Assembly (NCBI GenBank): GCA_028705905.1
Contig: JAQWCP010000048.1
Span: 1 to 8,330, forward strand
Length of the DNA: 8,330 bases
Direction of reading: 5' to 3'
Source of the DNA: Oscillospiraceae bacterium
Lineage (GTDB): Bacteria; Bacillota; Clostridia; Oscillospirales; Oscillospiraceae
Positions 1 to 5,856 of this stretch are shown piece by piece (positions within the stretch are counted from its first letter, which is position 1; the number at the start of each line of letters is the position of its first letter). A program made the position numbers and the translations under genes. The notes under the pieces were generated by a model, which did no database searches, was not told the DNA's origin, and was given only the letters and a program-made list of their open reading frames with translations.

Positions 1-2
1 GC

Positions 3-74
3 CACGTTTATTTGGAAGCAGAATTTCCCAATCACACCACGTTCCGTATTGACAGAAACGGGAAAAAGTCATAA
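3..74 (+). CDS. Possible 3' end of an upstream gene (partial)
   Basis: A frame open from the left edge of the window ends at a TAA at 72-74 and gives 23 residues, beginning HVYLEAEFPN and ending RNGKKS. Its composition is protein-like, but the piece is too short to assign to a family. A second frame (from position 1) is also open, through to a TGA at 121-123, so the choice of frame is uncertain. If this frame is real, the gene ends just where the -10 box of the next promoter begins and 45 bases before the SCIFF precursor start. Confidence 0.25.
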   Translation, partial: HVYLEAEFPNHTTFRIDRNGKKS

Positions 75-77
75 ACT
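49..77 (+). promoter_or_regulatory. Sigma-A-type promoter of the ranthipeptide operon
   Basis: A perfect -35 box TTGACA (49-54) is separated by 17 bases from TAAACT (72-77), which matches the -10 consensus at four of six positions. Transcription would start near 84, leaving a leader of about 35 bases before the precursor ATG at 120. It is the only good promoter seen upstream of the SCIFF gene and would serve the precursor, maturase and protease together. This rests on visual consensus matching only. Confidence 0.55.
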
Positions 78-119
78 AAAAGAAGATCATATGTACTTTC
101 ACGGAAGGAGATTCCTATT

Positions 120-269
120 ATGAAGAGAATTCAAACATTAAATACCCGCGATCTTGCAAAGAGCGTACAAACCGGCGGCTGCGGTGAATGTCAAACCTCC
201 TGCCAGTCCGCTTGCAAAACTTCCTGCGGCGTTGCCAATCAACCCTGCGAACAAAAGGCCAGCAAATAA
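120..269 (+). CDS. scfA: SCIFF ranthipeptide precursor (six cysteines in forty-five)
   Basis: This 49-residue peptide is the substrate of a radical-SAM maturase that installs Cys-to-residue thioether links (ranthipeptide class of RiPPs). It begins MKRIQTLNTRDL, a typical SCIFF leader. Its core has cysteines at 21, 24, 28, 32, 36 and 43, including the family-typical run CGECQTSCQSACKTSC. The ribosome-binding site GGAAGGAG (103-110) lies 9 bases before the ATG. The maturase gene starts 76 bases downstream, which confirms the assignment. An unusual point is Gly at 37 directly after C36. In the characterised CteA peptide, as I recall, this position is the Thr that accepts the thioether from Cys32. 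T34 and S35 are still present. SCIFF peptides have been proposed as population-level signals in clostridia; that role is not visible in the sequence. Confidence 0.95.
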   Translation: MKRIQTLNTRDLAKSVQTGGCGECQTSCQSACKTSCGVANQPCEQKASK

Positions 270-280
270 GTGCAAAAGAC

Positions 281-325
281 AAAATTGCCGCCTGTACCAC
301 GATTTGTGGACAAGCGGCAATTTTT
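281..325 (+). terminator. Hairpin plus T-run between precursor and maturase (attenuator)
   Basis: The arms AAAATTGCCGC (281-291) and GCGGCAATTTT (314-324) are perfectly complementary over 11 bp. Inside them, after one mismatch, TGT/ACA and CCAC/GTGG extend the stem with one bulged A (296), leaving a five-base loop (301-305). The right arm ends in five T (321-325). The structure fits an intrinsic terminator that is only partly efficient, since the maturase just downstream has no promoter of its own that I can see. It would give much more precursor than enzyme transcript. The maturase ribosome-binding site (331-338) starts a few bases after the stem. Confidence 0.65.
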
Positions 326-345
326 ATGAAAAGGAAGGAACGCGG

Positions 346-1734
346 ATGATACATCAATATAAATTAAATGGCTATCACATTGTTTTGGACATTCCAAGCG
401 GCTCTGTCCACGTGGTGGACGACGTGGCTTATGATGCGATTGCTTTATATGAAACCCATTCCAAAGAAGAAATCATTCAGCAGCTATTGGAAACATACGG
501 TGACCGGCCCGATGTAACGAGAGACGAACTTTCTCTTTGTCTCGCAGACATCGAGCAGCTAAAAGCGAACGGGACACTGTTTTCCTCCGAGTCCTATTTG
601 GACAACCCCGTTCAATGGCATCCGCCCAAGCCAGTCATCAAAGCCCTCTGCCTCCACGTGGCCCATACTTGCAATTTAAACTGCACGTACTGTTTTGCCA
701 GTCAAGGCAATTATCAGGGTCAGGGGGCGCTGATGGATTTTGAAACCGGCAAACAAGCGTTGGATTTTCTCATTGCGCAATCTGGCAGCCGCACCAATTT
801 GGAAGTAGATTTCTTTGGCGGTGAGCCGCTGATGAATTGGGAGGTAGTCAAGCAATTGGTTGCTTACGGGCGCAGCCAAGAAGCAGTACATAACAAAAAA
901 TTCCGATTTACTCTGACCACCAATGGCATCCTGCTGGATGATGACGTCATGGACTTTGCCAATCGTGAGATGCACAATGTTGTCCTCAGCCTGGACGGTA
1001 GGAAAGAAATTCATGACCATTTACGAAAAGATTACAACGGAAACGGCAGTTACGATCAAATTGTACCCAAGTTTCAAGAATTCGTCAGGCGCCGCGGGCA
1101 GCAAGACTATTATATACGAGGTACTTTCACCCATCATAACGTGGATTTTACCAACGATATTTTCCACATGGCGGATCTTGGATTTACGCAGCTCAGTATG
1201 GAGCCTGTGGTTTGCGCCCCCGGCGAGCCTTACGCGCTCACAGAAGAAGACCTGCCTCAGTTATATGAACAATATGAGCTGCTGGCCAAAGAAATGCTGA
1301 AACGGGAGGAGGAAGGCCGCGGCTTTACCTTCTATCATTATATGATTGATCTTCAATCTGGCCCCTGCATTTACAAACGCATCACCGGATGCGGCTCTGG
1401 CACGGAATATTTGGCTGTTACACCCTGGGGGGAGCTATTCCCTTGCCACCAGTTTGTTGGAGATCCCAAGTACAGCATGGGGACGGTGTGGGATGGCGTG
1501 ACCAATCCCTCTTTGCAGGAAACATTTCAGCAATGCAACATCTACGCAAAGGCGGAATGCAAAGACTGCTGGGCCCGGCTGTATTGCGCAGGCGGCTGCG
1601 CCGCCAACGCTTACCACGCAACCGGGAGCATTACGGGCGCTTATGAGTATGGCTGCCATCTGTTTCGCAAACGGATGGAATGTGCCATCATGGTCCAAGC
1701 AGCCCTGCAACTGGGAGAAACCAAACACGAATAA
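346..1734 (+). CDS. scfB: Radical SAM/SPASM SCIFF peptide maturase
   Basis: This 462-residue enzyme forms thioether cross-links in the adjacent SCIFF peptide. Residues about 1-85 form a small N-terminal domain expected to bind the leader (RiPP recognition element). The radical-SAM core begins near residue 98 with C109-x3-C113-x2-C116 for the SAM-binding 4Fe-4S cluster, followed by the GGEP motif (158-161). The SPASM domain has C349-x12-G362-x4-C367, then C405-x2-C408-x5-C414-x3-C418 and C437, so all expected auxiliary-cluster ligands are present. The start at 346 is chosen because AAGGAAGG (331-338) sits 7 bases upstream and the protein then has normal family length. A longer open frame back to 154 would overlap the precursor in a different frame. 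It is homologous to CteB and Tte1186. No truncation or missing key residue is seen. Confidence 0.95.
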   Translation: MIHQYKLNGYHIVLDIPSGSVHVVDDVAYDAIALYETHSKEEIIQQLLETYGDRPDVTRDELSLCLADIEQLKANGTLFSSESYLDNPVQWHPPKPVIKALCLHVAHTCNLNCTYCFASQGNYQGQGALMDFETGKQALDFLIAQSGSRTNLEVDFFGGEPLMNWEVVKQLVAYGRSQEAVHNKKFRFTLTTNGILLDDDVMDFANREMHNVVLSLDGRKEIHDHLRKDYNGNGSYDQIVPKFQEFVRRRGQQDYYIRGTFTHHNVDFTNDIFHMADLGFTQLSMEPVVCAPGEPYALTEEDLPQLYEQYELLAKEMLKREEEGRGFTFYHYMIDLQSGPCIYKRITGCGSGTEYLAVTPWGELFPCHQFVGDPKYSMGTVWDGVTNPSLQETFQQCNIYAKAECKDCWARLYCAGGCAANAYHATGSITGAYEYGCHLFRKRMECAIMVQAALQLGETKHE

Positions 1735-1800
1735 ATGCCAAAACACCTGTATTCTCATGATCCACAATTCAGAACAAGACACGAAAGAAGGAAGCTATGA
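1735..1800 (+). CDS. Possible 21-codon small ORF bridging maturase and protease
   Basis: An ATG directly follows the maturase TAA (TAA 1732-1734, ATG 1735-1737), and the frame ends with TGA at 1798-1800, overlapping the protease ATG (1797-1799) by ATGA. The 21-residue product is very basic and polar, beginning MPKHLYSHDP and ending RHERRKL, with no cysteine. It has no good ribosome-binding site at the right distance, so translation would depend on reinitiation after the maturase stop. It is in the same frame as the maturase, so it could also be the remains of a longer maturase C-terminus. The exact fit to the gap suggests translational coupling, but chance remains possible. Confidence 0.3.
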   Translation: MPKHLYSHDPQFRTRHERRKL

Positions 1801-3275
1801 AGCGTTTTGGTTTGGCATTGCTCTCTTTTGCCCTATTGCTCATTTTTTTCTCTTTTCCCGCTCTTGCATACGAAGGGGACTGGGCGCGAAACATCATTCA
1901 TGCCGATGCGGCAAGCACATTCGGTTTGGATGGGACAGGTGTCCGCATTGGCATCATCGACTCCGGCGTCAATTTAGAAGATTTGGATGCCAGCCATGTT
2001 ACCCGTCTCTCCATGCGCAATGATGACGGATCGGATCAATACGGTCACGGAACCATCGTAAGCGGCCTGAGTGCAGGCGTTCCAGGTAATGACTTGGGGG
2101 TAGACGGCGTTGCGCCGGGCGCGGAGATTATCTCTATCAAAGCATTTGACGGGGGAGAAAGTATTTCCCTCCCCTTGCTTGCCGACGCCATTGACTTGGC
2201 CCTTTCCTATGATTGTGACATCATCAATATGAGCTTTGGCACACCCATGGACAGCGCAGTGCTGCAGGCCGCCATTGCCCGCGCCATCCACAGCGGGGTC
2301 ATTGTCGTTGCCGCCTCCGGAAACGCCGGTACCACACAAGCATATTTCCCCGGGGCCTATCCTGCTGTGGCCGGGGTGGGCGCCGTGGATTCGGACGGCC
2401 AGGTGGCTATTTTCTCCCAGCGCAATCCAGAGGGCAAGCAATATACCTGGCTGGTGGCACCTGGTGTCTCCGTTTACGACGGGGGGTATCTTTCTACAAC
2501 GGATTCCGGCTCGTCTTTTTCCTGCGCGTTTGTCACAGCCGCGGCGGCGTTGGCGCTTCAAGGGGATCCTTCTCTCACCCCGGACAAATTTCTCACACTC
2601 CTGGCTCAATCGGCAGAAGATTTGGGCGCCGCAGGGTTTGATCCAGCATACGGCTATGGCCTGCTGCGGATCGACCGCATGCTTGCCCTGTTGGGTCATC
2701 CGTTTGCAGAGTCTCCTTTCCCAGATATCGCAGGTACATGGTATGAATCCGCTGTTTTGCAATTGAGCAACCTGAATCTGTTTCAGGGAAAAGGGGACTG
2801 TCGTTTTGACGGAGAAGCCGCCATCACCCGCGCGGAATTTGCCACCGTCTTGGTTCGCGCGCTGAACCTCCAAGGAGCCGAACCCAGCGGTGCCATATTT
2901 CAAGATGTCCCTGCCAACGCATGGTTTAGTCGTGCAGTGGAAACAGCCTGCAAATACGGGGTGGTCACAGGCCGGGGGGATGGCACCTTTGCACCCAATG
3001 CCAACATTACACGTCAAGAGGCAATGGTCATGATCCAGCGGGCTGCCCAGCAAACATCTTTTCCCAGCGGTTCAGCCGATGGCTTGTTCTCTTTTTCCGA
3101 TGTGTCCCAGGTTAGCGCCTGGGCAAAAGATGCCGTTCTGTGGAACGTGGGCAGCGGGCTCATTGTCGGTTCGGGTAATTTGCTTCGCCCCCTTCACCAC
3201 ATTTCTCGCGCGGAAACCGCAGTGGTTCTGCTCCGCTTGCTCCAGAAAACAGGCGCCATTGTTGCGGCCGCTTGA
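1797..3275 (+). CDS. Secreted S8 (subtilisin-family) serine protease with three SLH repeats
   Basis: This 492-residue protein is an extracellular subtilase attached to the cell wall. A signal peptide (residues 1-24, ending PALA) is followed almost at once by the catalytic domain. The triad is D55 (in GIIDSG), H84 (in GHGT) and S240 (in SGSSFSCA), with the oxyanion Asn N176 (in AASGN). Three S-layer homology repeats follow at about 306-357, 367-416 and 430-483, each with the ITRAE-type motif for secondary cell-wall polymer binding (343, 404, 469). There is no I9-type inhibitor propeptide, and the usual GTSMAxP signature reads GSSFSCAF, lacking the Pro. The ribosome-binding site AAGGAAG is about 3-5 bases from the ATG. 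It lies 62 bases after the maturase with no terminator between, so it is probably co-transcribed and is a candidate for processing the exported ranthipeptide. That substrate is inference; general surface proteolysis is the alternative. Confidence 0.93.
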   Translation: MKRFGLALLSFALLLIFFSFPALAYEGDWARNIIHADAASTFGLDGTGVRIGIIDSGVNLEDLDASHVTRLSMRNDDGSDQYGHGTIVSGLSAGVPGNDLGVDGVAPGAEIISIKAFDGGESISLPLLADAIDLALSYDCDIINMSFGTPMDSAVLQAAIARAIHSGVIVVAASGNAGTTQAYFPGAYPAVAGVGAVDSDGQVAIFSQRNPEGKQYTWLVAPGVSVYDGGYLSTTDSGSSFSCAFVTAAAALALQGDPSLTPDKFLTLLAQSAEDLGAAGFDPAYGYGLLRIDRMLALLGHPFAESPFPDIAGTWYESAVLQLSNLNLFQGKGDCRFDGEAAITRAEFATVLVRALNLQGAEPSGAIFQDVPANAWFSRAVETACKYGVVTGRGDGTFAPNANITRQEAMVMIQRAAQQTSFPSGSADGLFSFSDVSQVSAWAKDAVLWNVGSGLIVGSGNLLRPLHHISRAETAVVLLRLLQKTGAIVAAA

Positions 3276-3328
3276 GTCATTTCATGCGCCGCTCCCTTTT
3301 GGCCCGATTCAATGGTTTTGCATCTGTG

Positions 3329-3368
3329 AAGCATCATAACAAATGACCATTTGTTATGATGCTTTTTT
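3329..3368 (+). terminator. Intrinsic terminator after the protease gene
   Basis: A perfect 16-bp stem (3329-3344 with 3349-3364) with loop GACC is followed by a T-run to 3368. It ends the ranthipeptide-protease transcript 54 bases after the protease stop and separates it from the next promoter. Confidence 0.9.
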
Positions 3369-3382
3369 GTTTAAAAATTATC

Positions 3383-3411
3383 TTGAAGTTAAAACATTTT
3401 TATGTTAAAAT
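3383..3411 (+). promoter_or_regulatory. Promoter of the marR-degV operon
   Basis: TTGAAG (3383-3388), a 17-base spacer and TAAAAT (3406-3411) form a strong sigma-A-type promoter in an AT-rich stretch. Transcription would start near 3418, about 20 bases before the MarR start at 3438. Confidence 0.7.
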
Positions 3412-3420
3412 AATCAAACT
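3393..3420 (+). promoter_or_regulatory. Candidate MarR/FabT-like operator elements
   Basis: The spacer of the promoter holds the small palindrome AACAT-TTTT-ATGTT (3393-3406). Just after the -10 box lies TCAAACT (3414-3420), whose complement, read on through the next four bases, is AGTTTGATTAT. This matches one half of the FabT box as I recall it from streptococci; the second half is degenerate. Either element would let the MarR protein repress its own operon. This is a weak pattern match and no alignment was possible. Confidence 0.3.
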
Positions 3421-3437
3421 TAAAAAGAGGTGAAAAA

Positions 3438-3890
3438 ATGACAGACTATCAGGCGCAGGAATTAAATCGTTTTTTTGTGGAAACGTTTAATCAGATTCTG
3501 GCATGGGAAGAACGCGCGCTAAACGCCACCGGGCTTACCAATCTATCTGTAAAAGAACTCCACATCCTAGACACCACCTTTCGCCTGCAACAGCAAGAGC
3601 AGAACACCATGTCCCAAATCGCCGCCGCTTTGGACATCTCTGTGGGCGCTTTAACCACTGCGGTCAATACTCTGGTGAAAAAAGGGTATTTGACCCGTGC
3701 TGGCCGGGCGCAAGACCGGCGGATTGTTCTGGTAGAGCTGACAAAAAGCGGACACCAGGCCAATGAAATGCACACCGGGTTTCACCAGGAAATGATCGCA
3801 CAAGTGGGCGCTGTGTTACAGGAACCGGAATTGGAGATGTTGACAAGCTCTTTGCAGCGGCTCACAGATTTTTTCGAAAATCTTAAGTAA
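3438..3890 (+). CDS. MarR-family transcriptional regulator, FabT-like
   Basis: This 150-residue protein has the usual MarR length and fold. The winged helix-turn-helix has MSQIAAALDIS (58-68) as the first helices, the recognition helix in VGALTTAVNTLVKKGYL (69-85) and a wing with D93-R94-R95 (AQDRRIVLV). An LTKSG linker (101-105) leads to a C-terminal dimerisation helix. The sequence pattern, including LHILDT, GALTTAVNTLVKKGY and HTGFHQEMI, resembles FabT, the repressor of fatty-acid synthesis that responds to acyl-ACP. The ribosome-binding site AAAGAGGTG lies just upstream of the ATG. It is followed 32 bases later by a degV gene. Pairing with a putative fatty-acid-binding DegV supports a lipid-related role. 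No fab genes are in the window, so the FabT label is inference, while the MarR family is certain. Confidence 0.9.
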   Translation: MTDYQAQELNRFFVETFNQILAWEERALNATGLTNLSVKELHILDTTFRLQQQEQNTMSQIAAALDISVGALTTAVNTLVKKGYLTRAGRAQDRRIVLVELTKSGHQANEMHTGFHQEMIAQVGAVLQEPELEMLTSSLQRLTDFFENLK

Positions 3891-3922
3891 ATAATTTGAT
3901 CGCAACGAAAGGATAACATAAT

Positions 3923-4750
3923 ATGGCGATTCTGATAACAGATAGCACATCTGATCTCCCCCTCGCAGAATTGGAGGCGCAAAATATCATTATGCTGTCT
4001 CTGAAAGTCAGCTTTGGTTCAGAAGAATTTTTGGATAAACGCACCATCACCAACGAAGCATTTTATGAAAAGCTGGCACAGAGCGAAGATTTCCCTCAAA
4101 CCACCCTTCTCAGCATCGGTACCTTTCAAGAAGTATTCGACCGCTTCCCGGAAGATGATATCATTGTGCTTCCGCTTGCCTCGAAACTAAGTGGCACCTA
4201 TCAATCGGCCCAGGCGGCAAAAGAAATGAGCGGACGAGACAACATTTATATTGTAGAGACGGGTACAACCTCCATCGGCCTGGGCTTGCTGGTACAAAAG
4301 GCAGCGCAACTCAACCGGGAAGGAATGCCAGCTGCTGAAATTGCGGCTTATATCAGTGAACTTGCAGATCGTGTCCGCATCTTTGCAGTGGTAAATACCC
4401 TGAAATACCTGGTAAAAGGTGGTCGTCTGTCCGGCATGCAAGGTTTTTTGGGTGAGACATTGCACATCAGGCCAGTGATTGCCCTTTTGCATGGAGAAGT
4501 GCATAACGTAGCAAAGGCCAGGGGGACAAAATCGGCTATGCAAGCACTCCTTAAATTGACCGATCAATCAGACCCCATCGATACCTCCCTTCCCCTCTGC
4601 TTTGGGCATACAGGCAACATGGTTCTTTTGCAACAATTGATAGATTGCTTCCCCCACCTATCTTCTGCTCCCATCTATTCTCTTGGCAGTGTTGTCGCCG
4701 CCCACGCCGGCCCTGGAACAACCGGTATCGCTTATTTTACCACCAAATAA
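3923..4750 (+). CDS. DegV family protein (FakB-type fatty-acid-binding)
   Basis: This 275-residue cytoplasmic protein has normal DegV length. DegV/FakB proteins hold a single fatty acid and, as FakB, present it to the kinase FakA for phosphorylation. Visible family motifs are TDSTSDL (6-12), LASKLSGTYQSA (85-96) with the acyl-contacting SGT, TLKYLVKGGRLSG (159-171), R200 in ARGTKSA, and HAGPGTTGIAY (261-271). The normally conserved TSQPS-type segment is altered to TTLLS (60-64), which may change the ligand pocket. The ribosome-binding site AAAGGA (3908-3913) is 9 bases before the ATG. It forms an operon with the MarR gene (32-base gap, no terminator) and ends before a strong terminator. No fakA is seen here; DegV proteins are often scattered as several paralogs in one genome. 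Confidence 0.93.
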   Translation: MAILITDSTSDLPLAELEAQNIIMLSLKVSFGSEEFLDKRTITNEAFYEKLAQSEDFPQTTLLSIGTFQEVFDRFPEDDIIVLPLASKLSGTYQSAQAAKEMSGRDNIYIVETGTTSIGLGLLVQKAAQLNREGMPAAEIAAYISELADRVRIFAVVNTLKYLVKGGRLSGMQGFLGETLHIRPVIALLHGEVHNVAKARGTKSAMQALLKLTDQSDPIDTSLPLCFGHTGNMVLLQQLIDCFPHLSSAPIYSLGSVVAAHAGPGTTGIAYFTTK

Positions 4751-4760
4751 GGATCACGCA

Positions 4761-4804
4761 AAAAAGCCGCAGCGGCACCCGACTGGGTGCCGCTGCGGCT
4801 TTTT
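4761..4804 (+). terminator. Strong intrinsic terminator after degV
   Basis: A perfect 20-bp stem (4761-4780 with 4785-4804) has a GACT loop. The right arm ends in five T and the left begins with A residues, so it could also stop transcription from the other side. It lies 10 bases after the degV stop. Confidence 0.95.
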
Positions 4805-4903
4805 GATTCATTTCAGTGGCAATGTTGCGGGATTTTTGATCTCGTTCCCATTTGTATCATGAACAGGAAATGTTCTGAAATCATAAGATTTGGAAAAACT
4901 TGG

Positions 4904-4932
4904 TTGACCTTTTGGCTTGCATGTTGTATGCT
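4904..4932 (+). promoter_or_regulatory. Promoter in the AT-rich intergenic region
   Basis: TTGACC (4904-4909), a 17-base spacer and TATGCT (4927-4932) give a good sigma-A-type promoter. An SD-like AAAGGA (4947-4952) follows about 15 bases after the -10 box, as expected for a short-leader gene. However, the first ATGs behind it lead only to a three-codon frame (4967) or to no clear product. It would drive the broken small gene and the membrane protein downstream. Confidence 0.6.
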
Positions 4933-4942
4933 TTATACAACA
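4922..4942 (+). promoter_or_regulatory. Perfect inverted repeat over the -10 box (candidate operator)
   Basis: TGTTGTAT (4922-4929) and ATACAACA (4935-4942) are exact reverse complements separated by GCTTT. The repeat covers the -10 box and the expected transcription start, the classic place for a repressor site. The sequence resembles operators of several one-component regulators (GntR- or TetR-like), but I cannot name the protein. No candidate regulator gene is adjacent except the MarR upstream. Confidence 0.5.
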
Positions 4943-5015
4943 CTTGAAAGGAAAAATATTTAATTTATGTATATGTAGTGGTTTTTTTCTTTTGAAGTGT
5001 TATTGTTGCAAAGGC

Positions 5016-5218
5016 ATTCCATTTGTATCAAATGAAGGGGGTATGTATCCACTAATAAGAACAGCAGTGGCGCTACGGTCACCAAATATTACCGAGATTT
5101 CAAAGTTGCGCAACACACATACGACTATTATGAATATGTTAGTTCTGATAAGAACGGATGGGAGACAACAGATGGAACTGCAAACTATGCCATTGTTAGA
5201 AGAAATGCGCTGGCGTAA
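5016..5218 (+). pseudogene. Frameshifted gene for a small, probably secreted protein
   Basis: The frame from 5036 to the TAA at 5216-5218 has 60 sense codons but no start codon. It reads like a real polar, Tyr/Asn/Thr-rich protein end (for example ATVTKYYRDF, YDYYEYVSSD and a C-terminus of RRNALA). The preceding frame reads IPFVSNEGG (5016 on) and would join it in frame if the G5 run at 5037-5041 had one more G, giving SNEGGYVSTN. Further upstream a third frame gives a hydrophobic stretch ending IVAKA, like a signal peptide, but it needs another indel and has an internal TGA. Several lesions favour a decayed gene over one sequencing error. Its last 47 bases overlap the next CDS. The family is not recognised; a secreted peptide or bacteriocin-like product is conceivable. 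The rest of the stretch 4805-5015 holds only the promoter and operator and one copy of a 12-base repeat. Confidence 0.4.
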
Positions 5219-5762
5219 GATACGGATTGGGCTTGTCATATTTGCCTTGCTCCTGCCCATTTTGCTCTCCGTTGTCCTGCAGGTGCAGGTGAAGCCCTCT
5301 GACTATTCCGGTGCCCGCGCCGCATTGGAGGCCGGGTTCCAAGGGGATGGGTTCTTTTGGGCTGCCCAAGGGGTGGGTGATGCAACGATGTACCTAGCGG
5401 ACATCGGAGAAGTCCTGCCCCTGATGCACTTATATGACCTTGCCTATCTGGCAGGGGGCGTTCTGTTTTTATTCCTTTGTATCGAGAAGAAGGGGGGAAG
5501 AAATGTAATCTGGCCATCGATCCCCTATTGGCTTTTTTCTCTTCTTTCTCTTGTGCGCCTCTCCACAGAATTAGATCCATCCACAGGGCAGGCACCTCTT
5601 TATAACCGCATTTCCCTCTTGGGGTTCGACGTCATGTTCATGAAAGGCTGGGGTTCCCTTGTGCTGTATGCTCTCCTGGCATTGGGCTGCGTCATCTTCT
5701 TTGTGAGAGAATGGAAGCAGATGAAAACGTTAAAGCTGCGTTTGGTCCATCCGGCGTCGTAA
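5172..5762 (+). CDS. Unidentified membrane protein with four predicted helices
   Basis: This 196-residue product belongs to no family I recognise. Hydrophobic segments are visible at about 18-38, 83-104, 112-131 and 160-178. A loop of about 45 residues between the first two is rich in Gly, Ala and acidic residues (GARAALEAGFQGDG), and the tail is basic. A start at 5172 is chosen for GGGAG (5160-5164) 7 bases upstream. The frame stays open back to 4917, but that part is AT-rich, lacks a plausible N-terminus and overlaps the broken small gene. An alternative start at M12 (5205) gives the typical MRWRKIRIG membrane N-terminus and would overlap the upstream stop by 14 bases. It is followed by a terminator. 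Given its position it could be an immunity or export partner of the small protein, but that is speculation. Confidence 0.65.
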   Translation: MELQTMPLLEEMRWRKIRIGLVIFALLLPILLSVVLQVQVKPSDYSGARAALEAGFQGDGFFWAAQGVGDATMYLADIGEVLPLMHLYDLAYLAGGVLFLFLCIEKKGGRNVIWPSIPYWLFSLLSLVRLSTELDPSTGQAPLYNRISLLGFDVMFMKGWGSLVLYALLALGCVIFFVREWKQMKTLKLRLVHPAS

Positions 5763-5813
5763 CTGCGTTCTGCATGGATCAAGAGTCGGACATTTCCCGG
5801 CAGACAAACACTG

Positions 5814-5847
5814 AAACCCCGACCTTCCAGAGAAGGTCGGGGTTTTT
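5814..5847 (+). terminator. Intrinsic terminator after the membrane protein gene
   Basis: A 14-bp perfect stem (5814-5827 with 5832-5845) with loop CAGA ends in five T (5843-5847). It lies about 50 bases after the membrane protein stop, at the boundary with the convergent - strand operon. Confidence 0.92.
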
Positions 5848-5856
5848 GAACGGCTC

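Noticed and set aside
154..345. Extended N-terminus of the maturase frame back to an ATG at 154
   Set aside because: It overlaps the SCIFF precursor in a different frame and runs through the attenuator hairpin. The start at 346 has a well-placed ribosome-binding site and gives normal family length.
1974..3053. A 359-residue - strand open frame
   Set aside because: It lies entirely opposite the S8 protease, has a Cys/Gly/Arg-rich composition with no recognisable motif, and is an antisense shadow of the GC-rich coding strand.
4917..5171. N-terminal extension of the membrane protein to 281 residues
   Set aside because: The ATG at 4917 lies between the -35 and -10 boxes of the promoter, the segment is AT-rich with a Cys-heavy implausible sequence, and better starts exist at 5172 or 5205.
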